Origin: Tigriopus japonicus
Lineage: Eukaryota; Arthropoda; Copepoda; Harpacticoida; Harpacticidae
DNA: 64,000 nucleotides
Direction: 5' to 3'
Assembly: GCA_010645155.1 (NCBI GenBank)
Contig: CM021321.1
Location: 9,658,414-9,722,413 of the forward strand
Shown here: in pieces, positions 26,061 through 40,100 of the stretch
Layout of the letters: every line of letters begins with the position of its first letter
Position numbering within the stretch: the first letter of the stretch is position 1
Program-made: the position numbers and the translations under genes
Notes under the pieces: model-generated
Told to the model about the DNA's origin: nothing
The model's database searches: none
What the model saw: only the letters and a program-made list of their open reading frames with translations

Positions 26061-27177
26061 GGATATTTTAGGGGAACATCAGCAGGGTTGGTTTAATCCC
26101 ATTCCAGGGATCCCGGGGACAGAATAAACCGGGATTTTCCGGGATTTACTGGATTTTTGATTATTCATATCGATGTATTTTGATTTGTGTCCTAAAGGTC
26201 CAATGATTGGAAACAGATGTTTAGGTGAGATCAAAAATCTCTGTCAGATGTTTCTTTCATTATTGCCATGTGAACTTCTGGATTGCATTCAAATCGTTTG
26301 AAAATCGCGTTTTCAGTCCCGAAAAAAAAACATTTTTTTTTGAGGAAACTGAAGAAAATCCCGTTTTATCCCGTTTTTCGTGGCAAAATCCAATCTGAAC
26401 TTGATTTTCAAACCCGAATCCGAATCCGAAAATTCTTGCCTCAATTCGAACGAATCCAAATCCGACGCACAGCTCTAGTTCAAGTTTTAACTTTAGGTAT
26501 ACATTTAAGACGAAAAAGATTGCTCATTATTTGGCCGCCCTGACTTCTTGGGAAATTCAAATTCGAATCGAGAATTTGATGAACTTGTGTCTTCCTTCTT
26601 CAATGCAATGAGCTTTTGGAGGGATGCTAAAGCCATAGTTTTAAGGCCAACACTACAAGTACTTGTAGAGTTTTTTGAATCATTAATTTCTGTTAGTTTT
26701 CTGTCTTTATGCCATTTTTTGCCACTTTTTTCATATAACATTTATTCATATGCCATCACTAAGGCTAACTAGGGACCCTGTACAGAGACTGGCTGTTGTA
26801 GGTTAACACATGGTGACAATGGTTGAATGGTTGAAGGGGCTGGAATTTACAAACGAGATTAATACAATATTTAATCATTGTCAAATTTAGTTGAATTGTT
26901 GAATGATTTGGTTTTAATGCGAAGCTATGAGCCACAAGTGTATTCACGTAATCACGTAATGTAGAAAAAAGAAAAAAAAAACCTCAAGAAGACAAATTAT
27001 TACAAAAACTGTCATGCAATTCGTTTACTAATTTTTACTGCATTTCAAAAAGTATATTCTGTAAAAGGTGTCCATTTTCTTCAACGAAATGGCTTACTTT
27101 TCTTGGGTATCATTTCTTTTTCAATGTCATTGATATTTGTTTGACCCTGCAACCGGTCTGATTTCATTTTTTTTTGT

Positions 27178-27200
27178 GGGGGGAGGGAGGGGGGGTGGGG
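27178..27200 (+). other. Candidate G-quadruplex motif
   Basis: Runs of 6, 3, 7 and 4 guanines are separated by single bases (A, A, T). This fits the G3+N1-7 quadruplex pattern with the shortest loops possible. It is flanked by T runs in A/T-rich intronic DNA, so it stands out sharply. Confidence 0.7.
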
Positions 27201-27806
27201 CGTTTTTTTTACTACTGCTACAAGGAATGTGATTCACTATAAAACTCAATCATAAATACAATACTTTAAACAATTAACATTTCTGCGGAATTTGGTCTAC
27301 CATCTGCTTACTGTTGGCAGATCTGTACAACCCTTGAATAGATTTATGACTCAAAACATGACAGAAAATATTTTAAGCGGCCAAAAAATACGAAAAATGT
27401 ACATAAAGCTGACTAAGAAGGGGCTTAAAATGGGCTAAAAAGTTCTAAACTGTTCCCCATGGTTTAATTCCTTTGCATTGCTGAATTTGTGGAGCAAACA
27501 GGAACATGAGAAAAAATCTTGATGCAGAAGCTCGGATGCTACGTTCACAAATTCAAATGGCTCGAATATGCCAAAGTATAGTATAAATGGCCATCATTGA
27601 GTATAGTCTTAGAACATAAGCTGTGTTTCACACGTATACATTATGTTTACAATATTCCACTTCCATTTGCTTATATTTACTCAAGAAATGGTTCGGAAGA
27701 AGTACATTTTATAAATCAATGGACGACGGATTATCGTGTACTAATAAGGTGTTGCGTCTTGAAATCGCATATTCGGCAATGAAACCGTATCTTGCCACTT
27801 ATTCTA

Positions 27807-28391
27807 CGAGGGGTATCCAGACTAGAGGTAGACTGGGCCTATAACTCGTCAGCAAGTGCGATTTTTAGATGCTTGATAAAGAATTGAAATCAAGATTTAT
27901 CTCTTATGAGCAGATGTTATTTTGCATGATTTGTTGTAAGGCAATCATGTTCGAACTTATGATTTAATTAGACAAGGTATGTTGGGCGACCCCTGTTTAC
28001 ATAAAAAATAAGCCTCAAAAGCGAGCAAAAAGTCAAAAATCAAGTACACTGTAAAGCCAAGACGTTTCACATCAAAAGTTACCACTTTGTTAACTCAAAT
28101 ATTTATCAAATATTGGTAGGGGTGGTTGAAAAACGTCTTAACTTTCCAGCATAATGGATTTTAACGTGTTTCTTGCTCTTGACATCGATTTTCAAAAACG
28201 TGCAGGGGTCGCCCAACATACCTTTTCTAAATAAATCATCACTATGAACTGGATTACCTGACAACAAATCATGTGTTATATCATCTCCTCAAAAGAGATA
28301 TATCTTGATTTTGATTATTCATCAAGCATCTAAAAATCGCACTTGTTAACGAGTTTCAGACCTAGTCTACCTCTAGTCTGGATACCCCACG
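27807..28391. mobile_element. mariner-like MITE (585 bp) with TA duplication
   Basis: The left end CGAGGGGTATCCAGACTAGA and the right end (complement of CGTGGGGTATCCAGACTAGA) form TIRs that remain similar for about 180 bp, including ACCTTGTC/GACAAGGT-like segments and GGGGTCGCCCAACATACCTT. TA flanks both sides (27805-27806 and 28392-28393). CGAGGGG ends next to TA are typical of mariner elements. No transposase frame remains. Confidence 0.8.
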
Positions 28392-28843
28392 TATTACATT
28401 CAACAGCAGCTCTTCGTGTTTTGATATGCTTTGTTATTACTCTGCCTTATTCCAGAAAAGCTAGAGTCAAGGGCTATCGAAAAAGATGAACTTTTTAAAT
28501 TCGTTTTTTCGTCCAAACATCTCATTTGTTTCTAAAATTTGTAGGAAAAAAACTGAGACCATGTCGATTTTGGACAAGAACGAAGGATGCTTTGGAAAAA
28601 TAAGAAAATTTCAACAAGTTATCCTCAGAAAACGGGATACCCCCAAATAGTGATGAAGACCAATCAGATTTTCAGAATTTTTTTTTTTTTACTAGAGCTA
28701 AGCGAATGTGTCGAGAAGCAGGCATAAACTGAAGTATTTAGTAACCCCAAATACGTTTTTGGGGGCCAAAACAGCTAAATAGTTGTTTTAAGAGTTTAAA
28801 GCAGAAACTTTTTGATCCTCCCTCTATTAATTAGTGTTCTTAT

Positions 28844-29172
28844 TACTGATTGACCGAAAGAGCTTGTGGCCGAAATTACGGCTTCGGTTTTGGTCACCAA
28901 AACCGACAGCACACGTGCGTTGTATAGAATAGAGTTGGACATTAAAGGGGAAGATTTTTTTGTCCAAAAACCTCTGAAAGTCAATTTTTCGAATTAAAAA
29001 AAATGTAGAATTACCCAACGTAGAACGCATGATTAATTTAAATTTCAAAGTGAATTTTTCACTCTTATATTTTTTGAGTCAACTGTTTTCGGTTTAGGTC
29101 TTGGTTTAAGTGTTAGCTCTCTGTCAGCCAAAACTTTCGATTTCGGCTAAGAGCCCTTTCGGCCCATCACTA
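28844..29172. mobile_element. hAT-like MITE (329 bp)
   Basis: The right TIR read inward is TAGTGATGGGCCGAAAGGGC, and the left is the diverged TACTGATTGACCGAAAGAGC. The flanking octamers GTTCTTAT and GTTCTAAT match 7 of 8. A solitary end of the same family (TAGTGATGGACCGAAAG) adjoins the R1 copy near 18668. Confidence 0.72.
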
Positions 29173-29749
29173 GTTCTAATACATTCTATTTTTACAATGA
29201 TTGGTATCTCTAGATGTTTGAATTAGTGCAGTTATAATTCGACCTAATTTCTCTGGTCATTTTTTCCCTATGTTTTCAGTCGTTTGTTTGGTTTCTAATG
29301 CATTTTTCCCTATTGGTCACGCTTGCTCACGTATATTTCAGATTCCGTTCGTTAGATTTCCTCACAAAATGACACCAAGGCAACCAATTTTTGTTTTAAC
29401 CGTCTTTCTGCGTTAATTTTCATTTGTCTAAAATCCTTTTCTCTGATCATGTCCAGCAATCTTCTAATCAAAAACCACTCCATAAAACATTACGACGTCG
29501 AGCAGATCAATCAGATTTGCATCAAATTTGGCGTGCCAAAGTGGTCCATTTGCAAATAACCTGTCACGGAAATCCCTTGACAGAGCAATGCCTAGGGGCC
29601 TTCTCCCTTTGGCAATAGTATTGCGGGGGCGTAGCTGTTCCATGGACTCCTCCTCTTCCTCCTTCTCCCTCTCATTGAAATATTTCCACAATGAACCACT
29701 TAAAACGACAGGAGTACGGTGAGGCATAGGAACTCTACAGAGATACGTA

Positions 29750-30637
29750 CAGAGTGTTTCAAAAGAAAAGGAACAGGGAACTTAGTCATCTAAAACTCCT
29801 GATTTAAACCATGTATGAATCTCACATTTATTGAGCACTTTGTTTTCCCGGAAAAGACCATTTTTGAAAACGAAGCGTTCGTGACTCCGACTTTTTTCTT
29901 CCTCTCGAAATCGATCTAAAATCGAAAATATGGGGATGTAAAGAAAATAACAACACATATACTTTACGAATTGTTATCTAACACGTCTTTTTGAGCTTTG
30001 TACATTTTTTTTAAATTACGTAATTGCAATTACATTTCCAAGTAATTGTAATTAATTACATCGGACATCAAAATAATTATGATTGATATTTGAACCAACG
30101 TAATTGACATTTTCAATTACAAATTACAATTACATTTTCACCTACAAAATAAGTTCTGGGATTAAATTTTTTGCAGATATTCCCCACACCTTTCCAATAC
30201 ATTTCAGCATGTAAATCAAATACCCCAAAATTCAAAAGGCTTGGATGCTTTTTGCATATTTTGCTGTTAGAAAGAAAGGAATTCCAGTCGGGTTTGAAAA
30301 ATAATGCAATTGAATGTAATTCAATTACTTGTCGAAAGTAATTGTAATTATAATTGATTGCATTTGTAAGTAAGTAAGTAATCTATTTTCAAGGATCATT
30401 GATGTTCCATTAAACATAATTCGAAAAAAGATAACTTTTAAACGTACAAAACAAAATGATGGTCCTTGAAGGAGGCCGAAAATCTCGAAATTACTTGAAA
30501 AGAAACTAATTGTAATTATTTTTGATTACTTTTGACACCAAAATAATTGCAAATGTAATCAAATAGACTCAAAAAGTAATTGACACAAGTCTGGTTACGA
30601 GCATAGTTTGCTGTACCGTTTCTTTTGAGTCACCCGG
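29750..30637. mobile_element. mariner-like element (888 bp) carrying TAATTGTAATT repeats
   Basis: The left end CAGAGTGTTTCAAAAGAAAA and the right end, read inward as CCGGGTGACTCAAAAGAAAC, are inverted repeats bordered by TA on each side. The interior 29995-30590 is full of AATTACAATTAC-type runs, like the hAT-like element at 32614-33394, suggesting one element inserted into another. No coding sequence is recognisable. Confidence 0.6.
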
Positions 30638-32613
30638 TAGAACACACGGAAGGAAAGCGAGAGCGGGCAAACGAATGGCGAACCCTCGATTCCAGCCACG
30701 AGGAACATTCCCAAATGGAACATGGAGCCGGTCACACGGAGGAAAAAAACTTGAGACACCGCAGTCCCCTCTTTCTCTCTGCGTTTCTCACCGTTGCAAA
30801 ACATCAAGGAAACAAACTGTTGATTTTAGAGTGATCAAATCGGAGAGCGACTTGTGCGTGATTGCAACGTGATTGTGGAACTGTTCTTTTGGCTGCTTTT
30901 CATAAGGAAAGAACGGAGTGTTTAGACGAGAGAATTCAAGGCCACGTACAGGTTGGATCTGACAAATTTTGATTTGGAGCTCATCATGTTTAGAAGATAT
31001 TTGAGATAATTGTGAGGATGCTTGGGAAGGAATTCTTATCAACGAGCAGAGAAATGAGTGAAGGTAACGGGATCAGGGAGGATGAAACCAAAGATATGTC
31101 AGGAGTCAAAGCTCAAAACCAGAGATCAAAAGCTTGTCAAGTTTTCTGAAGTCTCGGGTTGCTCTTGCCATGAAAAAGCGTCTTACTCCAGTTTGTCAAC
31201 TTTGATTTAAGAGTCTTACTCTACATGGAGTACTAGAGGAGTTCCCAGCTCAGATTTGTGTTCCACATCCTTGGAAACGAATCGTTCAAAAATGGTTCTG
31301 ATGGCTTCATGTAAAATATTATGGGAGAGGAGGAGTGAGATAGATACATTCTATTTTGTTCCACTCCTATAAGGAATATGGCAAACACAATCTTCCTAAA
31401 ATAGCTCCACACATACTTATTCACCCATCGTTCCTTTGAGGCACTCTCAATGAATTGGAATGTCAGCTTTCACCTGAGCGAAAAGAATATTTCATATTGA
31501 GAGATGTTTCCACAAAATGTAGCAACTATGTTTTGGCATTTTAGGAATGACCTTGGATCACCTCCTAGTTTGTCGTTTCGGTCTTATCGTCGACATGAAG
31601 TCAATCAATCCTAGATAGAGAAGGGAAGCTTTTTCCAAAGTAGACATGACATATTGAGAAATACCTTTTTTGTGGTTATTATTAAGTTTGCCAACCAACT
31701 CAATTTTGGCGAAAGAAGAAATGAAAAGAGATATATGCTGATAACCGAGAGGGTGAAAATAGTTGAAAGAAACAGGCTCGATATTGCAAATCTTCTTAAC
31801 ACTGTCAAAGAATTTTTGAAACTACTTTAATCGATCAAAACCATTTCAAAATCATTTGAAAAATTGTTTATTTTCATGTTATCCAAGAGTGTGATAAATG
31901 TTGTGTGTGATAATTTTTAGACATTTATTTTTCTAAACGAAATTTCCTTTTTATTTGGCCATAGCAAGAAATGCAATGTAGTAATTCTGACTTTCGAGTT
32001 CTTATTCAAAACTGCTTTTCAAGTGATGAACTAAATTGATGTTTTAAAATTAGTCACTTTTTGGAGCTCTTGAAGCGCTCAATATTTCATCTTGAACATT
32101 ATTGCTTTTAATGATCCAAAGTAATAACGGTTTGCCAAAATCCAAATTGATTCAACTTGTGAATATGCTCGTTTGGGTTTCGGCCACTGTAAATCCACCT
32201 CAAACTTGTCTAATGGCTTTTTTTAGTCCAATTTAAACGGTAATATTTCAGCAAGCAACGACTTCAAATTACTCAAGACTCTCAATGATTTGGTTAAATG
32301 GTCGAGTGTTGCAAATTTTACAGAGTTGAGGGTCTTTATAATTGAATCAATACATGTGCAAGTGATTTTCTAGGAGCGGATTTGGGATTGTTCCACTTTT
32401 ATGTGGGCCAGGAATAAGTAATGCCATAAATCAAAGGGAATTTTCTGTTGGACGAGGTCTTGTTACAAATACCGTAAAGAAGCCAGTTTCCTTATATTGT
32501 ACGGAAATTTTCGTTAGAAGCTTCAACGACAAGAGCAAACATTGAAGCCTTGAAGCTCATGCCATGAATCAGTCATATTGTTTTGAAAAAAATAGCTTAA
32601 TGTATAGTATAAT

Positions 32614-33394
32614 CAGTGTTGGGGAGTAATTGGAATTGCAATTACAATTACGTAATTTCAATTACAATTACATGTAATTGTAATTAATTACATTTTTGAC
32701 CATGTAATTGATGAATTTTCAATTACAAATTACCAATTACTTTTCAAAAAACTTTGAGTTTTCACTTGCAAAACAATTATTTTGTCATCAATTTGCGGTC
32801 AATGTGATGCCACTAACAGGTAGCTTTTGTTACAATACACACCCAAGCTATGATGTTTAAAAACTTTTAAACTATAATAGCTTTTGACCATGATTTTTGT
32901 GTCATGAGGTAGGGCTTTTCACAACTAAGGGCAGACAAAAGAGGTGGAAAAATAAAGTTTTAAAACATCATCATACTTGATATACAGCTGTATGTGTATA
33001 AAGTTCGTGTTATTTTCTGGAAAAGAAAAATATGCGTTGTGGTTCATGGCATAATAGCTTTCACATTTAAGCCCGTTCATAAACTTTTGGTTTCCGTAAA
33101 TCACTCTTTCATATTAACCTTTCAAGCATTATAAGTTGCCAGTTGGTGCACCACTACTTAAAAATGGCAGATATGTTTATTTTTCATCGTTTTGAAAAGG
33201 CAAAAAGGTGAAAGAGACGGAAGGATTGTAATTGACATGTAATTGTAATTGAAGTCAATTACATTTTCGGATGATGTAATTGTAATTAATTACATTTTTC
33301 GACAATGTAATTGTAATTGTAATTAATTACATTTTTCGACAATGTAATTGTAATTGTAATTAATTACATTTTTCAAGTAATTGACCCAACTCTG
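32614..33394. mobile_element. hAT-like MITE (781 bp) with perfect 8-bp TSD
   Basis: The ends are CAGTGTTGGGGAGTAATT and, inverted, CAGAGTTGGGTCAATTACTT. The octamer AGTATAAT flanks both sides exactly (32606-32613 and 33395-33402). Subterminal regions are repeated AATTGTAATTAATTACATTT motifs, with a near-identical tandem pair at about 33280-33370. Confidence 0.88.
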
Positions 33395-33415
33395 AGTATA
33401 ATAGACTCTTTTAAT

Positions 33416-34124
33416 TAGGGACGGGCAAAACGTGAAAAAATATTTTTGGTAACATTAATTTATTATTCCTGCCTAGATTTACCTTTCCACTTTTTTTTCG
33501 CGAATTTGCCCCAACATATTTAAGTTGCCTAAAATATTGTGTTTATTTTTAAAAAATGTCAACTGTAGGGAATTTTTCCTCAGATTTGAAATCTTACTGA
33601 GTATTGAACATATTGCAAAACTCGGACAATCAAAGAAGGTAGAAATCTCAAAGAAAATTGACCATCTCACAATTCGAGAGCGGAGTTTTATCTGAATGTC
33701 AGTTTTTCCCTTCCACAGTAACTGCATCTTTCCTATTTAAGTGATTTTTAGTAAAGCTTATTGATAAAGAGTTACTTAAAGGCATCTTTAAGTCAAGTAT
33801 TTTATGTCCAGCTTTTACTATTTTCCCAAATCCAGGGGTTGTCTTCTCACCAGTTTGCTTATCTTTTATATCAAGGCACATTAAAACAAAAAAGACTTTA
33901 ATTTTAAAAACTAATGTGGAACATATTATTGTAATGTTAAATACTCTCTGCGTAGTAAAATGAAGAAGAAAAGAAAGTACCCAAGGCTTTGTGTAGGACA
34001 AAATTGGAGTTCATTTGCGATTTTAAGCTTTTTCTGCGCTTTAGTTTGCGCTTTTGGGTTGGTATTTTGTGGAATTTTTTATAACTAATATCTCATGTTT
34101 ATTTTCGCTTTTTGTCTCTCCCTA
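33416..34124. mobile_element. hAT-like MITE (709 bp), adjacent to the previous one
   Basis: The left end TAGGGACGGGCAAAACG closely matches the left end of the element at 51709. The right end inverted is TAGGGAGAGACAAAAAG. The flanking octamers CTTTTAAT and GTTATAAT agree at 6 of 8. It begins 13 bp after the target duplication of the element at 32614-33394. No coding sequence is recognised. Confidence 0.62.
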
Positions 34125-37100
34125 GTTATAATACATGCATTTTAGTTAGCAAATTGAAGCACACAAAAACCAAAAGGGATGAAGATGTGAAACAAGACCT
34201 ATATTTCGACTTTGCATATTTTATAGAGAAATAATTCAAGGCACTAATTACTCCAAATTTAAGATATCACCAGAGCACTTCTCAAGTTTCTTTGATTCTG
34301 TTTCTAAGAATTACGGTTTATAAGTATTATATTTCTAATACGGCAAAATAAACTTATAAGAAAACCAAGCAGACAACATTTTGAACAACTTTGGAATAAG
34401 GGCATGTATCCTTAGAAATACGAGGGTTGCCAAAAATCGCAACATCAAATATCTAGCTCATCGTACTGATAAGACCCTCTCGTTCATTCAAAATGTTCTC
34501 CCCGAAAGTCCATAAGATGAAGCAAAAATGAACATCTAGATTCGTTGTTGACACCAAAATTTCCAAACACCTCCCCCAAAACACCCAATTTCATTTCAAA
34601 TTTGGCCCCCAGAAGAAATCATTCTTTGACCTCAAGTGAAAAATCTCTCATCGAACTGTCTGTTTCCTTAGCCAAACAACTCTAGATATCCACTCAAAGG
34701 GTAGATGCGCAAAGGGGTAGGTAGAGAGGGGTTTCGTGTGAGCTTGAAATGCAGAGCACCCAAGTATCTCATCACTTGCCTAATGAACCGTTACGCTTGT
34801 CCAAAACTTCAAAAGCTTCAAAGCCCCACTCATCCATAGGGACGCCATTATCATGCCTCCACACCCCACTGACTGCTCCATTACTACTACTATAAAGTAG
34901 GTTGTTGAAAGGCGATCATTGGCAATGTACAACCAACATTCTCGTGGCTCAATTCATGACATATATGCATCAAAAAGGCGCTTGAAAAGCCACCGGTCCA
35001 AAATCTATTGAAAGAACAGAAACGGCCCCGAGTGAGTTCCAATTAATATGAGGAGACGAATGCCGGTTAGCTTCGTTGATGAACATTTCAAGACTGGTCT
35101 TGGTCCCATTTCTCCTCCCTTCTTCTCTCCCCCTTTCCGATAGATCGAGTACTGTATTGCTTGGATGGAGTGGAACCACTTTGGAACGCTACTTTTTATG
35201 TGGAAGCCATAGAGCGTTGGTTTCGTTTCGGGGAGGAAGGAATTTTGAATCACCACCCCCGAACGAAATCGACGTTTCAAGGGAGGCCAAACACCTCCCA
35301 CAAGGATTTCAAATTCTGCTTCGAACCCCTCAATTTGATCCCCCACGGGAGACTTCTTGTCAATTTTTGGACTCAAGGCAAGAAGGAAGTTCAAAACCTT
35401 TTAGAGAGTGTTGAGGTTTTTGACCTGTCTTGTCTTCGAGGGACAAATTGTTACGTTGTTGATGAGAGTAAAAAGAAGGATGTCAAATATTTGGGCAGTT
35501 ATTTTTTCTTCGGAGATCATCAAAGAAAAGTAATTTTACGCAAATTGCAATTTTTGGACGTTCCGGGTTCAGGTTAAGAGTCAGTTACCAAATGGAAATT
35601 CCTGTTCAATTTGATAAGCAAATTGAAGCAAAAATATTGAGCTTTTTGCCCGAGGTTTTTTACTTCATTTGGCAGAAAGTGAGGGTTTATAAAGACAATG
35701 GCAGAATTTAAGTAACCATTCTAGAATACAGTCTTAAAAAAATTGAATGACTTGAAAAGGCAACCAATTAAAGAAACAAAATTTGATCCTATTCTTCAGC
35801 TTATTCAAAGTTGGGCTTCCCATTCAATTCATTCCATCGATTAAATTTAAATGCAGGTTTGACAAAACAACCAAATCAAGCTTGAGGGACAGATTTGAAA
35901 GGAAGTTTTCATATTTTTGAAGTCAAGAGTATGGAAATCGATTGTGCTAAAAATCCACGGTAAGAGAGACAAGATTGTGAGGTTAAGCGAAGATGAATGT
36001 CACGCTTCAATATTTTAGAATGAAATTATTAGTCTTTGCAATTTGCAGAAGAAAAATGCCAAGCTCGTGGAAGCTGAACTTCCCCCCGCAACTCAACTAG
36101 TTAATGAGTCCAATATTTTCTTCGAAAGACACAACAAAAATCTTGCGCGAAAGCACTTAGAGCCCACATTGCTTTTGTCTCTCATAGCATTTTAGGCCGT
36201 TCAAATCCTTGTTCCAAAGTCAAGCTTCTCAAAGTAGGTGCACATGGCACTCCATTGACTGATTTGGAACGAGCAGCCTTCACGGTCTTTTAGGGACGTT
36301 TTTGATGGATTGTCCTTAGGTGTAAGTGTGATCTCTCATCGGCCATGAAGGTCCTCTCGTTACATGATCAGAATTATCCACAACTAGAAAGACACTTCCT
36401 GCACGCGGTGTCTCTCTGTGGTCCATTTTTGGACGATGACAACAATGATGGAAAGTTTCGAGCCCTAATCCTCTTGTCACTTGACGAGAGTTGCAACCCG
36501 AGTTTCTCCCTCGTGGAGCCGAAAAATGAATGCCGTCACTTTTTTTAATCTTTGAACGAAAGTTTGCTTGGACCAACTCTCTTTTTCTGTGCTTGGCCAT
36601 AAGTTAGAAATTCTTTTGCAGAGACATTCCAAACTTGGCCGTTCCACTTCAAATCGTGTCCAAGGCTCTTCCAAGCTCTAACTTTCCTAGATTAAATCTG
36701 ACTTGAAGGTTAGGCATCATCCTTACCGGACATTTCTGGCACGGCTCCCACATTCCGACTTCAGGAAGGATGTAAGGCCCACCTTTTTCCTAGTTTTTTG
36801 CTACTAGGCCTTGTCACAAATATAAAAGAGTCAAAAATCAGTTTTTCGCCCTTTTGAAACGTAAGTTTTTATATGATCATAAAACATATCGGTGGTAAGA
36901 CTGATGTCCATTCTTTGAAGGATAAGCACCAAAAACTATAGCATGGGTCTGTTTTAGATTGAATTAATTACTCTTTCAATAAAGTTTTTTCGTTGCCTTT
37001 GATTGCCTTATGTGTAAATTGTTCCTTTTTTTGCGAGTTTTGCAAATTGTAACGGCTCTACAACTTTCATCTCAAAGAGTGTTGACAAAGTTTCTTCGCT

Positions 37101-40100
37101 TAAAAAAGTTGAACATGGCTGTTTTTGATTGGTAATTGAGTGAATCCAAGACTCGAAGATTCGGGTTGATTCAAGAAATTCTTAGAAGAACGAAGAAAAT
37201 CCAATCATATTTATCTTTCTTGTAATTATGGTTCCACGAATGAAAGTTTAATCAAGTCTCTTTTCCATCTGAGGGTGAGAACAGTTAAGCAAAATGGAAC
37301 CTGAGGGTGACCTCATTTTTGCCTCTCCAGGGCTTTATTGACATTTTGAAGAAGCAGAAGAAGAAACTTTCTTGCTCTCTTTTCACTAGACAATGGACCA
37401 CAAAATTGCCTAACAATAAGCAAACATTGTTAGGGAAAAAAGTTGGAACCAGTACATACGTCTGCCGCACAATTCCCATTTTCCGTGACAGTTACCGAAA
37501 TAGCCGCATTTGAAGTTCATATTCGCACGTCACATTGCCTCCATCTACCTATAATACGAGCCTCATCCTCGCTCATTCATGGTTCAGTGGTTCTCCAGGT
37601 TAGCCTGGTTTCCACCATTCATTTGGATCAATCGAGTGATGTCTTTGTAATGAAGTGCATTAATGCCAACTGTACTTTACGTACGCACATCAGGCAAGAT
37701 CGGTGAGCCAAAGAGCATTGCAAATAAAGAAACGAGCAGACCAATAAAGCATTGCAAATTCCCAATGCCGTCCATGCAAAACCAACCTTGGCCGCATTCC
37801 AATTCCATATCATTTGTTCCACTTAATAATTGGTGAACAATGGGCCCCCCCTTCTCTCTGTGTACAGTATTTCCATGCCCGTGTTCCTTCTTTGGAAGTG
37901 TTCTGGGAGGATCTTTTGTCCCTCCCTCTGTGATGAGAGATCCAGGAATCCATAGCCTTGTTGCATATATTCCTTATAGCCCAAAGATAATGGTGGAAAT
38001 CTAAAAAGAAGACGATGCGAGCAAATTCGCTCGGGATCCATCATGTTATTAGAGGGGTTTGACAGGGGGATGAGTGCGGAAATAGGTTTATGAGTATGTA
38101 TGTTCCAAAGGGGAACAAGACGGACCGACCACGTGTCCGTGAAACAGGCTGCTGAATAAAGAGGCTTTCAGGATAACTGGCTAGGCTTTGATGATTACAT
38201 TTGAAGCAGATTATTTGCCAAAAATGCCTCTAAGGGAGGCAACATTAACTAATCTCTGTTGGGAGCAACTTTAATGGACTTCCTCCTAATGGGAATTAGT
38301 TCCATCCAAGGAAGGAACGAAGCAGGAGGAAGACTATTTACTACAGAGTAGGATGAGGAGAACGAAGCAGCAGGAAAGAGGACACTTTTCTTGATGGTCT
38401 TTTTTTCGCTGAGGGCGTGAATGGCTTCCTCATCTTTGATTCATTCATCCAGTTCGGTCGCGTCAAATAAGGCAGTGTGTATTAGGAGAATCATTTCCGG
38501 AATTAGGCGCCCCCAAAACTCGACTGATCCCATTTCGAGGTACTATACGTAGACACTCTGAAGATGGAAAGTTTACTAGATTTCAAGACAACCCCCGTGA
38601 TGAACATCCGGTAATAAATTCGTCCTTATGGACGAGGTTTAACTTACTTTTTGAAAAAAATGACTTGAAGCATGTTCATTTCAAGTTCTAATTTTTCTGG
38701 TTCCTTCCTTTAAACTTTGTTACAGCATTGCAAGTTCTACGTTTCAACTCGACCTAAACCATCTTTCTAATAAGTACCTTTTTTGAGATAAAACTTACAA
38801 TCAAGAACAAATCACAATCACAAATGTCTGCATCATGCAATCTTTAAGACCTGTGTCCATAACTTCTTAAATATTATGAATTATAACTGGAATAATCACA
38901 ATTACATCACAGATCTACTTTTATGTTTTTCTGAGTGGTTCGTGTGTTTTCCAATCCATGAGAAAGGGCCCAGTTGGTCAATAAAAAATGTCTCTGATGA
39001 GTAACTAGGTCATGAGAAATTCTGAAGGCCGTTATTCCAATGTAAGAGTGTGTGTACGTATGGGAGGGATGCCAAACCATGTGTAACAAAAACCTTTCTT
39101 TCATTGGGCCCCAATCCCAATACAACTTGTCATCGCTCATTGCGGAATTGCCTCCCTCTCTCTTTCTCTCTCCTATTTTCCTCCTTATTATTATCTCCCC
39201 CTCACATGTTTTCCCCGTGATCAAAGTTGTCTGTGGGTGACCAACCAGTTGACTAAATAGATGCACTCTAAAGCTCGGTTTTGTTTGATTAGGGAGATAG
39301 GTCCAGTAGCTTAAAAGGCTTTCCCATTGAAGAGCACATGCAAAACAGATCCTCTTACATCGAGGACTGATGAGCCCTTAAGGTTAGCTGTTGTTCCACC
39401 CTCGCTTTCATTGATGTCTCGCATGTGGGTGTGTAGTACGATTTCCTCTTGTTAATGAAATCACCCTCAAGGGAACTCGAGAGAGAGAGAGTGAGAGAGG
39501 ATCAACCAACCGAGGAAAATTGGTCACATCTTGTGGGTGTCACAAGGTGTCAAATGCTTGGTCAGGGTTCCTCGAGATCCGATGCAACAAGCATTCCTTC
39601 ACCACCAAATAGACTCTCTAATTTGCCGATATCCCGCGCACCACATTTTTAATGAAGGTCTAGGAACAAGAAGATTTAGAGGCCGTTTATGCTGGTTTTC
39701 ATTCTAAGTGAAGGTACAACAGGTTTGGAAAACTTTGCGTTTCCACCTTTTGATGTGTGTCATGCCAATATTAACTTTTTCTTGTGTCACAAGAACACCG
39801 GCTAACAAAAAATACGCCCGCTTTATAATATAAAAGTTATCTGACTGACTTTTTTCGTTTTCGTTTATTCGTTCCATCACTACAGAAATCAACCAAACCA
39901 TAGATCTAAACACCCTATACTTAGGGGTCTTTAATGGCCAGATGGACCTGTCTCTTTGCAATCAAATATTTCAAGCGAGAAAGGTGACGAAGAGAAAGAA
40001 AGGTATGCGGAACACTTCACCTAATGTATTTGTGACAGATATTCGGGATTGAGGGGTGCACGAGGGAGGATCGAACCAGCAGAGGGGTTTCCAAGGAAAA

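Noticed and set aside
35161..35577. 138-codon plus-strand open frame (and an overlapping 129-codon minus-strand frame)
   Set aside because: The sequence is less A/T-rich than its surroundings, which favours long open frames on both strands. No family resemblance, signal or domain was seen.
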